From positions 1-62,614 of the forward strand of contig JBKHDD010000010.1 of assembly GCA_046541515.1 (NCBI GenBank): a stretch of DNA of 62,614 nucleotides, in the 5' to 3' direction. Below are positions 8,270 to 16,393 of this stretch, in pieces (positions within the stretch are counted from its first letter, which is position 1; each line of letters starts with the position of its first letter). The position numbers and the translations under genes are program-made. This DNA comes from CAYFVR01 sp046541515. Lineage in GTDB: Bacteria; Desulfobacterota; Desulfobacteria; Desulfobacterales; Desulfococcaceae. The notes beneath the pieces are model-generated. The model saw only the letters and a list, made by a program, of their open reading frames with translations. It searched no databases and was not told the origin of the DNA.

Positions 8270-9097
8270 GTGACCGCTCCCGCCCAAGACCTCTTCGTCT
8301 ACTACCTCGCGGGACGGGTGGCCGATCCGGCGCCGCTCCATGGCTCGGATTTTCTCGGAAACTGGGAAGAGGACGGCTTTTCCTTTCTCTTTTTCTCTTC
8401 GCCCGCCGACGACCGGGTGAAAACGGTGGTCGCGGCGGAGCCCCGTCTTTCGCTGATCGACCGGTACGTCATGTCCTACGACGAATGGCAGGGCGACGGC
8501 GCGGTCCCCTTCGGGGTGGGCGGGCTGTTCGTGGCCCCGCCCTGGAGCGACGCGGCGACGCCGCCGGGAACCCGGCGAATTCATCTGGACCCCGGCGTGG
8601 TGTTCGGAACCGGCACGCACCCCACAACCCGGGAATGTCTGGCCGCCCTTCAGGAGGTGTGCGCCCGGGATCGGATCGGCCGGGCGACGGACCTGGGGAC
8701 GGGCACCGGCGTGCTGGCCCTGGCCGCCGCGGCCCTGGGGGCGGGTCCGGTGCTGGCGGTGGATCTGAACCGGCTGGCCGTTGAAACCGCCCGCCGCAAC
8801 ATCGTCCGGAACCGGATGGCCGATCGCGTGCTGGCCGTTCAAGGCCGGGCGGAATCCCTGGTGGAGGCCGGGGCCGATCTGTTGATGGCCAATCTGCACC
8901 ACGAGGCGATGACGCAGGTGGTCGCCGCCAAGGGGTTTCTTCGCTGCCGCTGGTTTATCCTTTCGGGCCTTTTTCGAAGCCAGGCTCGGGAGGTGGCGGA
9001 TCGGCTGGCCGGGACGCCGGCGCGCCTGCTGGACCTTCGCTCCGCCGACGGCGTTTGGCACACCCTGGTGGGACGCGTCGTCGGGGACGCCCGATGA
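8270..9097 (+). CDS. PrmA-like protein methyltransferase
   Basis: A 275-aa class I SAM-dependent methyltransferase. LDPGVVFGTGTHPTT is the signature of ribosomal protein L11 methyltransferases, followed by the SAM loop DLGTGTGVLALAAAALGAG and AVDLNRLAVETARRN. The N-terminal L11-binding half is present but divergent, and the active-site region reads ANLHHE rather than the usual ANIL. It starts with GTG one base after the CBS gene's TGA, implying coupling. It may be a true PrmA or a paralogue acting on another protein. Confidence 0.78.
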   Translation: MTAPAQDLFVYYLAGRVADPAPLHGSDFLGNWEEDGFSFLFFSSPADDRVKTVVAAEPRLSLIDRYVMSYDEWQGDGAVPFGVGGLFVAPPWSDAATPPGTRRIHLDPGVVFGTGTHPTTRECLAALQEVCARDRIGRATDLGTGTGVLALAAAALGAGPVLAVDLNRLAVETARRNIVRNRMADRVLAVQGRAESLVEAGADLLMANLHHEAMTQVVAAKGFLRCRWFILSGLFRSQAREVADRLAGTPARLLDLRSADGVWHTLVGRVVGDAR

Positions 9098-9203
9098 TTG
9101 CCGCCCGTTCCTCGTCAGGCAAAGGGGGGGTCATTTCACGGTGCCTGTTCATGATCCTGAAATATGACGCCGGCACCGCCATTTCATCCTGCGTAAGGGT
9201 CCG

Positions 9204-9310
9204 TCCGAAATTAACTTGAACAATAGCACATTGGTTTGATTCCTCGGCAAAGCGATCCGCGCGAACTTGAAATGCGATACGGGTGCATTTTTGTTCAGGT
9301 TGTTTCCGGA
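9204..9310. repeat. Imperfect 20-bp inverted repeats in a non-coding gap
   Basis: Between the methyltransferase and hydrolase genes, 9204-9223 and 9291-9310 are inverted copies matching at 16 of 20 positions (both arms end in TTGAACAA / TTGTTCAA-like sequence). They enclose 67 nt without a recognisable gene. The structure could be a MITE relic or a large stem-loop in the mRNA leader of the downstream gene. Confidence 0.4.
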
Positions 9311-9333
9311 CAATTCCTAAGACAAGGCTTGCC

Positions 9334-10176
9334 ATGCTCATCCGATGTTGGGGGGCGAGGGGGTCGGTACCGGTTTCGGGCGAACAATACGTCCGGTACG
9401 GCGGCGACACCACCTGCCTGGAGATTGTTTCCGCGGACGGGGACCAAATCATCATCGACGCCGGCACCGGAATCCGAAATCTGGGCAACCGGCTGGTGGC
9501 CGAGTCGATTCGAGACATTCACCTCGTCTTCACCCACGCCCACTGGGATCACATCCTCGGCTTTCCCTTTTTTAAGCCGTTTTTCAACCCGGAAACCCTG
9601 CTTCGGATGTATCGTTGTCCGGATCACCGTTTCGTGGAACGGATGCTTTCCTACATGATGCAGCCGCCCTTCTTCCCGGTCAAATACGCCGAGGGCACGG
9701 CGGAAATCCGCTACGTCACCGAAGCCCAATGCGATCCCGGGTTTCGGATCGGCCCCATCGAGTTTTCCCCCATCCCCCTCAGCCATCCCAACACCGGCCG
9801 CGGCTTTCGCTTTGCGGAAAACGGAAAGTCGGCCGTTTTTCTGACCGACAACGAAATCCGGCATCGCCACCCCGGCGGGCTGATCTTCGACGACTACGTG
9901 GTCGCCTGCCAGGGGGCCGACCTGCTGATTCACGACGCGGAATACCTGCCGGAAGAATACGGCAAGGTGTTCACCTGGGGCCATTCCACCATGGTGGACG
10001 CCGTGGACCTGGCCTTGGCCGCCGGGGTTTCGCGTCTGGCCTTGTTCCATTTGAATCAGGACCGCAACGACGAGGGGGTGGATTTTATGGTGGAGCGCTG
10101 CCGGGAGCTGGTTCGGGAACGTCGGGCCGAACTGGAGGTCTTCGCCATGGGAACCGGGGTGGAGATCCTGCTGTAA
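9334..10176 (+). CDS. Metallo-beta-lactamase-fold hydrolase
   Basis: A 280-aa protein with the metal-binding motif THAHWDHILG (HxHxDH), an early DAGTGIRN strand, a late GHSTMVDAVDLA histidine and ALFHLNQDR. This layout is typical of the PhnP/PqqB/ElaC-like group acting on phosphodiesters or other esters. The chosen ATG opens MLIRCWGARGS, the standard start of the family. The substrate cannot be told. It sits between the deacetylase/methyltransferase genes and the sirtuin on the same strand. Confidence 0.8.
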   Translation: MLIRCWGARGSVPVSGEQYVRYGGDTTCLEIVSADGDQIIIDAGTGIRNLGNRLVAESIRDIHLVFTHAHWDHILGFPFFKPFFNPETLLRMYRCPDHRFVERMLSYMMQPPFFPVKYAEGTAEIRYVTEAQCDPGFRIGPIEFSPIPLSHPNTGRGFRFAENGKSAVFLTDNEIRHRHPGGLIFDDYVVACQGADLLIHDAEYLPEEYGKVFTWGHSTMVDAVDLALAAGVSRLALFHLNQDRNDEGVDFMVERCRELVRERRAELEVFAMGTGVEILL

Positions 10177-10334
10177 GTTTTCATCTGCCGCCTTTTCTCC
10201 GGGAAGCCTTCCGCGAACTCCGTCGTTCCGCTCCTTCTCAGCCGAAACTCGCCGCAGTCTTTTTTTCCCATTCCCGCTTTTCCCGCAATTTGACCGACTT
10301 TTCCGAAAAACTTCCCAGAGCGGATCGGTCCGAT

Positions 10335-10363
10335 TTGACGGGACCGTTCGGATATCGTAAAAT
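10335..10363 (+). promoter_or_regulatory. Sigma-70-like promoter upstream of the sirtuin gene
   Basis: TTGACG (10335-10340) and TAAAAT (10358-10363) are separated by exactly 17 nt in the 280-nt gap before the sirtuin gene. This predicts a leader of about 85 nt. The sirtuin and RACo-like genes may therefore be transcribed independently of the acu genes. Confidence 0.6.
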
Positions 10364-10456
10364 TTCCAGAAATCCGTTTTCGATTCTCCAATTTTTTTCA
10401 AAACCGGGCCTCGGCGTGCGCCGCCTCGCCGTTCCCCGAGCCAATCGGAGCCGACC

Positions 10457-11197
10457 ATGCAAGACGCCATTGAACGCGCCGCCCAGGATATGAAAAACGC
10501 CCGCCACGCCGTGGCCCTGACCGGGGCCGGAATTTCGGTGGAAAGCGGCATTCCGCCGTTTCGGGGCAAGGGCGGGATCTGGGAAAAAGTCGATCCCATG
10601 GAATTTGGAAACATCGAATTTTTTCTGCGGGAACCGGCCAAGGTCTGGGAGGTGCTGATCCGCGATTTGAAGGAGGTGGTGGACCGGGCCACGCCCAACG
10701 CCGGCCATGCCGGATTGGCGCGGCTGGAGGAGATGGGCGTTCTCAAGACCATCATCACCCAGAACGTGGACGGCCTGCACCAAATGGCGGGGAACACCGA
10801 CGTGATCGAGTTCCACGGCAACTGCGCCTGGCAGCGTTGCATGGATTGCGGTGGCAAAGTGCGCACCCGGGACGTGGAGCTGAAATCCCTTCCGCCGCGC
10901 TGTTCCTGCAACGGGGTTCTGCGGCCGGACTGGGTGTTTTTCGGCGAGATGATTCCGCCGTCCTCCCTGGAGCGGTCCCGTCAGGTGGCCGCCCGCTGCG
11001 ACGTGATGCTGGTGGTGGGCACTTCGGCGGTGGTCCAGCCGGCCGCCCACATCCCGGTCATCGCCCGCCAGGCCGGGGCCACCGTCATTGAAATCAATCC
11101 GGAGCGGACCCCGCTGACGGGCACGGTGAGCAGCTACCTGGTGCGCGGCGGCGCGGGGGAGGCCATGACGGCGATTCTGGAAGCCATGGAGAATTGA
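10457..11197 (+). CDS. cobB: Sir2-family NAD-dependent protein deacylase (sirtuin)
   Basis: A 246-aa sirtuin. The NAD pocket motif GAGISVESGIPPFRG is at residues 23-37, then TQNVDGLH, the catalytic histidine in EFHGN, two Cys pairs of the zinc ribbon (CMDC and CSC) and VVGTSAVVQPAA. It removes acyl groups from lysines, making O-acetyl-ADP-ribose. I do not see the Y-x-x-R pair of class III desuccinylases, so acyl preference is open. It is the second lysine deacylase within 4 kb, after the AcuC-like enzyme, and is followed by the RACo-like gene. Confidence 0.9.
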   Translation: MQDAIERAAQDMKNARHAVALTGAGISVESGIPPFRGKGGIWEKVDPMEFGNIEFFLREPAKVWEVLIRDLKEVVDRATPNAGHAGLARLEEMGVLKTIITQNVDGLHQMAGNTDVIEFHGNCAWQRCMDCGGKVRTRDVELKSLPPRCSCNGVLRPDWVFFGEMIPPSSLERSRQVAARCDVMLVVGTSAVVQPAAHIPVIARQAGATVIEINPERTPLTGTVSSYLVRGGAGEAMTAILEAMEN

Positions 11198-11327
11198 TTC
11201 GTCCGGCCCCGCCGGTTCGCTCCGAAGACCCGACCGGATCGAAGCTTCCCGCTCCTCGTTGGCCTCGGCCCATCTTCGGCAAAACTTTTCTCATCATCCA
11301 TTCGCCCAACGGAATTTCCGCGGAGCC

Positions 11328-12881
11328 ATGACTGAACCAAACGTATCCACGCGACTGGTCCGGGTGGAACTGACCCCGCCCAGCCTTGGCGACAACACCG
11401 CCGACGCCGACCGGCTGATTCGCGCCCTGAAACGGGAAACCGGCGCGGAACGGATTTCCGCCGACCTTTCCCTGTTTCGGCGTCTCCCCTTCCAACTTCG
11501 AGAATGGAATTTCCAGGCTCGTTGCGTGGTCGTTCCCGACCGGGGGCGTCACGTTTTGCTGGGCGTTTCCCCGCCCGACGAAACTCGCCCCGCCGTTGGG
11601 CTGGCGGTGGATTTGGGCACCACCCGGGTGGTGCTTCGGCTGGTCGATCTGGGAAACGGAACCGCGCTGGGAGAAACCGCGTTCGACAATCCCCAAATCG
11701 CCATCGGCCCGGACGTGCTGACGCGGATTCACCATGCCGACACCGAAAGCGGCCTGGGGGAAATGCAAACCATGGTGGTGGAGGGGATCAACGCCGCCGC
11801 GGGAACCCTGTTGGCCGAGGCGGGTCTTTCCGAGGACGATCTGTTCCTGGTCGCCGTGGCGGGGAACACCGCCATGACCCATCTGTTCATGGGCCTTCCC
11901 CCGCGCTGGATCATCCGGGAGCCCTACATCCCGGCGGTGAACAACCCCGGCCTGATTCCGGCGGCGGAGTTGGGGATCGCGGCCGCGCCCGAGGCCCGGG
12001 TTCTGGTGTTTCCCAACGTGGGCAGCTATTTTGGCGGGGATTTGATCGCCGGGGTCCTCCACGCCGGGATGAACGAGATCGAGGAGACGGCCATCCTGGT
12101 GGACGTGGGCACCAACGCGGAGGTGATTCTGGGCAACCGGGACTGGCTGATCGCCTGCGCCGGGGCGGCGGGCCCGGCCCTGGAAAGCGGCGTGGCCCGC
12201 ATGGGCATGATGGCCGCGCCGGGGGTGATCGACGCGGTTTCCATCGACCCGGAAACGAAACGGTTCGACTATCACACGATTGGAGATCTGCCGCCTCGGG
12301 GAATGTGCGGATCGGGGATCATCGACCTGGCGGCGGCGCTGTTTCTGTCCGGGATGTTGACCATTCAGGGCAAGCTGAACCCGGAAGCCTGCGGCGAGCG
12401 GTATCGGGAGGAGGACGGCCGGGGCCTGGTGGTGGCGGTGCCGGCGGCGGAGTCGGCCACCGGCGAGGATTTGGTCATGCGGCAGGCGGACATCGACAGC
12501 CTGGTCCGCTCCAAGGCGGCGATGTACACCATCCTGGAGACGATCACGCTATCGGTGGGGCTGACGCCCCGGGACTTGACCACCTTCTATGTGGCGGGGA
12601 CCTTCGGCTCCTTCATCCGGCCCGATTCCGCCATCGCCATCGGGATGATCCCGGATCTTCCCCGGGAGGCGTACATATCCCTGGGCAACAGCTCCCTGGG
12701 CGGCGCGGCCCGCGCCCTCGCCGATCCCGATCCCCTGGCCGAAATCGACCGCATCCGCGACCGCATCACCTACATCGAACTCAACGTCAACCAGGAACTC
12801 ATGAACCGCTTCAGCGCCGCCCGGTTCCTGCCCCACACCGATCCGGGGTTGTTTCCGTCCGTCCGGTTCCCGGGGCGGTGA
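11328..12881 (+). CDS. RACo-like ASKHA ATPase (DUF4445) lacking the [2Fe-2S] domain
   Basis: A 517-aa protein homologous to the reductive activator of the corrinoid iron-sulfur protein. The ASKHA ATPase core begins at VGLAVDLGTTRVVLRL (about residue 87), with AVAGNTAMTHLFMG, ILVDVGTNAEVIL and FYVAGTFGSF. RACo reactivates Co(II) corrinoid protein at the expense of ATP. Characterised RACo has an N-terminal [2Fe-2S] ferredoxin domain. Here the first 85 residues correspond to the linker and hold a single cysteine. The upstream gap has no room for a ferredoxin domain, so electrons must come from a separate protein or the role differs. The ATG at MTEPNV was preferred to an upstream start in the leader. 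Confidence 0.85.
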   Translation: MTEPNVSTRLVRVELTPPSLGDNTADADRLIRALKRETGAERISADLSLFRRLPFQLREWNFQARCVVVPDRGRHVLLGVSPPDETRPAVGLAVDLGTTRVVLRLVDLGNGTALGETAFDNPQIAIGPDVLTRIHHADTESGLGEMQTMVVEGINAAAGTLLAEAGLSEDDLFLVAVAGNTAMTHLFMGLPPRWIIREPYIPAVNNPGLIPAAELGIAAAPEARVLVFPNVGSYFGGDLIAGVLHAGMNEIEETAILVDVGTNAEVILGNRDWLIACAGAAGPALESGVARMGMMAAPGVIDAVSIDPETKRFDYHTIGDLPPRGMCGSGIIDLAAALFLSGMLTIQGKLNPEACGERYREEDGRGLVVAVPAAESATGEDLVMRQADIDSLVRSKAAMYTILETITLSVGLTPRDLTTFYVAGTFGSFIRPDSAIAIGMIPDLPREAYISLGNSSLGGAARALADPDPLAEIDRIRDRITYIELNVNQELMNRFSAARFLPHTDPGLFPSVRFPGR

Positions 12882-12985
12882 TTCGTCGACTCGACTCTGG
12901 CGCATCGGGAAGACGGGATTCCGTCGGGAGGCCGGTTTTTCCCGGAATTTCATTTGGCCCGATAGATTTTGACTTGTTCGATAAA

Positions 12986-13195
12986 ATGAGAATGAGCTTT
13001 AATTTCGAATGGGATACTCCAAAATGGCTTGGCAATTACCCCAAGCATGGCGCATTATTTGATGAAGCGGCCACGGTTTTTCGCGATTCCAACCGGATTT
13101 CCATCTTCGATCCAGACCGCGGCGAGATCGAAGAAAGGCGGATGGGCGCGGTTCTTTCCAAGGCAGGTTTCGCCCGCAACCCAAACTCTTCATAA
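12986..13195 (+). pseudogene. brnT: Truncated BrnT-type toxin remnant
   Basis: The first ~48 codons match the start of BrnT (DUF497) toxins: FNFEWD, then KHGALFDEAATVF, then DPDRGEIEERR. After EERR the family sequence is lost and the frame ends 20 codons later, so the catalytic C-terminal half is missing. Intact members have about 90 residues. No brnA antitoxin is visible. A decayed type II toxin. Confidence 0.7.
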
Positions 13196-13319
13196 AAAAG
13201 CCTTTTTAATTGCAAAATTGTGGCACATTCCAAAATTTGAGGGGCAACGGCTAGCCAAATTATTGTTTTTTCGCGGGTTTTGAACAGCGGGGCGCCAATG
13301 TTCAAACATGCTCCAAAAC

Positions 13320-15674
13320 TCACCCCCCCGGCGGCGGCGGGGTCGCGCCCGGGGGCGGGGGAGGCGGACCGCCCGTTGCCTCTTCTTCGTCCCGGCTCCG
13401 CAACCATTTGACGCCGAACACCAGCGCGATTCCGCCGACGATCAACCCCGCCGACAGCAGCGGCCGGTAGAAGAACCAGGCGATGGCGATGGTCACCAGG
13501 GCGCATCCGGCGGCGATCAGGAAGGCGATGAGGGCGACGCCTTTGCCGGCCAGGTTGCCCAGGAAGGGAACCACGTCCATGGCCACGGACAGCGGCCGCA
13601 GGACCAGCAGCAGGCCGATGAACATCAGGGCGAATCCGCCCACCCGCAACAGCCAGGTCATGGTGGTGTTGCGCTTCTGGGCCTGGCCGAAGATGGCGTC
13701 GGCGGAGTGGGTTCCGGTGCGAAATTCTTCGATGGTACCGCCCACCGGGCTCTGGTAGGGCTTGAAGCTCCGGCCCGCCTGGGCGGCCACCACGGTCACC
13801 GGGGCCGGCTGGACGATTCCGTAGCGAATCCGAAGATCGCCGATCCGGGGGCTGTCCGGATTTTGGGCGATGTAGACCGAGTCGTCCCGAACGGCGGCAC
13901 GTTCCGCCAGCTCCGGCGGGAGGGCGGCCATGACCTGGTCCGGCGGCAGTGGCTTAAAATCGGTCATCTTGTCGATGTAGTCGGCGGGCAGGGCGAAGTC
14001 GCCCACCGTCACTTTTTGCGCCGTCACCGTTTTCCCCTCAAAGGGCATGTTCGCCGGGTTGTTTCGATCGGCCTGGCGGAATCGGCTGGAATCGATGGGG
14101 CGCTCCGACCAGACTTTTTCGTAAGTGAAGGTGGTTTCCTTCCGCTTTTTTCCGTCCGACCCGGTCACCGTCCGGATATTCTCCCGTTCCCGCCACTGGT
14201 ACATTTCCACCGTCCGCCGAAGTTGGACGGCGTTGACGGAAATGCCCCGGGGCAACAGTTCTTCCGCGCTTTTGTCGCCCACGCTGAAAACGGCGATCCC
14301 CCGCCCGTCGGGCGCGGGGTAGGGGGCGAAGGTGTCGCCCGTCTGGCGGGCCACCAGGCTGACCGGAACCGGCGGCTCCACCCGGCGCCAGGAAACCCGC
14401 AGGTCGCCCACATCGGGCTCCCGGGGATTGCGGCCGATGAAGATGTCGCCGTCCACCACATGGGCCCGGTTCGCGAGGGTCGCCGGCAAATCCGGCGGGA
14501 GGGATTTGAAACGAAGCGGCTCGAAGCGATTGATGTCCGAAATGAATTCCGGCGGCAGTTTGAACGCGCCCAGATGGACGTTGGGCGTGGCGAAGGTCTG
14601 GTCGACGTAGGGGAAATTTCCGGGATTTTGGTGGCCTTCCCGCGCATGGAACCGGGCGGAGGAAATTGGCGCGTCCGACCAGACCTTTTCATAGGTGTAC
14701 TGCGCGCGGGTTTCCGTGCCTCCGCCGAGTTTTGTGTCGGTTTGGGACGGGCCGCGGACCTCCCGCCACTGATACATCCGCACCGAGCGTTCCAGCCGAA
14801 TGGCCGGCACGGCGAAGCCGAAGTCTCGGTCCGGAATTCGATCGTCGGTGGTGGCCCTTCCGGAGACGTGGACCAGCCTTCCTTCGTTGGCCGGGTCCAC
14901 CCTGTTCGCCGGGATCGAAATCACCGGGCCGACGTCGGCCGTTTCGCTGTCCGACAGCATTTCATTGGTGGTGGCGGTGCCGGTGACGTGAACCAGTTTG
15001 CCCTCCATGGCCGGATCGACCCGGTCCGGCGAGATGGAAACCACCGATCCGGCCCCTTCCTTCAGCGCCCGGTAGCGCCTGACCGCCCGACCCTCGTTGA
15101 GGAACAGGACCGGGAATCCCACCACGAACACCAATATCCCCATCACCATGCCCGCGAGCGCGCCCTTTAGCCGACTGAGATACCCCTCCTCCGAAACCAC
15201 AACGTGGGAATCGCCCACTTCGCTTTCTTCGATGACCGGGCCTCCGCCCGGCGAGTCCGAAATGTAGCCGGGATCGGGTTCGCGGGGGTATCCGGCATCA
15301 TCGGAAAAGGCGACGGGTTCCCCGACGTAGCCGTCTTCGGCCTCGTCGCCGGTCGCCTCGATGAAATCCGGATCGGCCTGCGCCGTCTCCGGCTCTTCCT
15401 CGTGCGCCGGCGCCGGGGTTTCCGTCTCGGGTTCCTCCGGGAAATCCTCCGAACGGTCCTCTTCCGGCTCTTCGGGAGATTCCTCCAAAAAATCGGACCT
15501 TTCCGCAACCGGTTCCGCCTCGGGTTCCTCGGGCGGTTCTTCCTCCTCAAGCCAGTCGGATTCCGGCGGCGGCTCTTCGGTCTCCTCCTCCGATGATTCA
15601 AGAAAATCCTCTTCGGGGTTTTCCTCGTCTTCGGGCTCTTTGTCTTCCTCGGGATCGATGAATTCATCGGCCAT
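13320..15674 (-). CDS. Tandem-duplicated TMEM43-family membrane protein with acidic repeat N terminus
   Basis: A 784-aa protein. Residues 1-165 are an acidic low-complexity segment with repeated D-F/Y-x-E-x motifs. A transmembrane helix follows (about 172-193, ending FLNEGRA). Then come two copies of the TMEM43 (DUF1625) soluble domain, beginning near residue 291 (LERSVRMYQWRE) and 470 (LRRTVEMYQWRE). Both contain YTYEKVWS and a later IGDLR strand. Three or four C-terminal helices (about 670-760) and a proline-rich tail follow. Usual TMEM43 proteins are about 400 aa with one domain. A 40-aa strand motif (RVDPAxEGxLVHVxGxATT) is also doubled at 211-280. AAGGAGA precedes the ATG. Function of bacterial members is unknown. 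Confidence 0.82.
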   Translation of the reverse strand: MADEFIDPEEDKEPEDEENPEEDFLESSEEETEEPPPESDWLEEEEPPEEPEAEPVAERSDFLEESPEEPEEDRSEDFPEEPETETPAPAHEEEPETAQADPDFIEATGDEAEDGYVGEPVAFSDDAGYPREPDPGYISDSPGGGPVIEESEVGDSHVVVSEEGYLSRLKGALAGMVMGILVFVVGFPVLFLNEGRAVRRYRALKEGAGSVVSISPDRVDPAMEGKLVHVTGTATTNEMLSDSETADVGPVISIPANRVDPANEGRLVHVSGRATTDDRIPDRDFGFAVPAIRLERSVRMYQWREVRGPSQTDTKLGGGTETRAQYTYEKVWSDAPISSARFHAREGHQNPGNFPYVDQTFATPNVHLGAFKLPPEFISDINRFEPLRFKSLPPDLPATLANRAHVVDGDIFIGRNPREPDVGDLRVSWRRVEPPVPVSLVARQTGDTFAPYPAPDGRGIAVFSVGDKSAEELLPRGISVNAVQLRRTVEMYQWRERENIRTVTGSDGKKRKETTFTYEKVWSERPIDSSRFRQADRNNPANMPFEGKTVTAQKVTVGDFALPADYIDKMTDFKPLPPDQVMAALPPELAERAAVRDDSVYIAQNPDSPRIGDLRIRYGIVQPAPVTVVAAQAGRSFKPYQSPVGGTIEEFRTGTHSADAIFGQAQKRNTTMTWLLRVGGFALMFIGLLLVLRPLSVAMDVVPFLGNLAGKGVALIAFLIAAGCALVTIAIAWFFYRPLLSAGLIVGGIALVFGVKWLRSRDEEEATGGPPPPPPGATPPPPGG

Positions 15675-15802
15675 GGGGCGTCTCCTTGGCGATTGGGGGA
15701 GGGGCGAACGGACCCGGCGACGAGCGGAAAAATGGCGAGGCCGCGGTCGGGACGGGATGAAGATATCCGCCCGGGCCGGTTCCGTTGGTTGTTCCGTTGG
15801 GA

Positions 15803-16270
15803 CTAGGGTTGAACCCTTCCCGAAAAGAGACCCTGTTTGGGAAGTGAATTTGAACGGATCATATGGGCCGGAATGGTGATCCGGCCGGCGGCTTCATGCT
15901 CCGGCGGCGGTTCCTCCCGATAGCCGGGATCTTCAATGTCCCGATGGGGTTCTTCGACGTAATCCCCTTCTTCCTCGCCGCGAGGTTCGTCGATGAAGCC
16001 GGGTTCTTCCTCGCCGTGCAGGGGTTCTTCCACGTAGTCCGGATCTTCGGTGCGGGTTTTCGGCTCCTCCCAGTAATCGGTGTCCACCTCGCCGTCTTCC
16101 GGCTCCTGTGGATGGTCCTCCGGGTTGGGCGGATTGGAAACGCCCATGGCGGGGGGATCGCCGCAAGGTTTCGATCCGGAGGCGGAAAGCCGAGGGGCGG
16201 GGGCTGAATCGGCGATTTCGTCGAAAAGCGAGGTTTGGGAGTTTGAGGGTGCGTACAGTCGGTCCGTCAT
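15803..16270 (-). CDS. Small acidic repeat protein, unrecognised
   Basis: A 155-aa, strongly acidic protein of no family I know. Residues about 65-130 hold five imperfect repeats of roughly 13 residues, with cores DTDYWEEP, DPDYVEEP, EPGFIDEP, EGDYVEEP and DPGYREEP. Related cores (DPDFIEA, EDGYVGEP, DAGYPREP, DPGYISDSP) occur in the acidic N terminus of the TMEM43-type protein encoded 128 nt downstream on the same strand. The gene has a strong AAGGAGGA site. No signal peptide or membrane segment is visible. It is probably co-expressed with its neighbour. Confidence 0.7.
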   Translation of the reverse strand: MTDRLYAPSNSQTSLFDEIADSAPAPRLSASGSKPCGDPPAMGVSNPPNPEDHPQEPEDGEVDTDYWEEPKTRTEDPDYVEEPLHGEEEPGFIDEPRGEEEGDYVEEPHRDIEDPGYREEPPPEHEAAGRITIPAHMIRSNSLPKQGLFSGRVQP

Positions 16271-16309
16271 GGTTCTCCTCCTTGGCCGGGGTTGGGAGCG
16301 GGCGGACTA

Positions 16310-16338
16310 TTGACTTGCTCCGTTTAGAGAAATAGAAT
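16310..16338 (+). promoter_or_regulatory. Sigma-70-like promoter of the LPS operon
   Basis: TTGACT (16310-16315) and TAGAAT (16333-16338) are 17 nt apart, about 55 nt before the lptF start. It is the best-matched promoter in the window and sits between lptF and the divergent acidic-protein gene. Confidence 0.7.
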
Positions 16339-16393
16339 AAACACCTTTTGGCCGTTTGGAAGTGCGTTTGGCCTTTTTTTCCCCATATCACGA

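Noticed and set aside
11198..11327. A missing ferredoxin domain hidden upstream of the RACo-like gene
   Set aside because: The gap is 130 nt, too short for the ~90-residue domain, and no frame shows a CxxxxCxxC pattern.
13308..15170. A 620-codon open frame on the plus strand opposite the TMEM43-type gene
   Set aside because: It has no recognisable domain, is His/Gly/Pro/Arg-rich as expected for an antisense frame in GC-rich DNA, and the minus strand has clear repeated domains and membrane helices.
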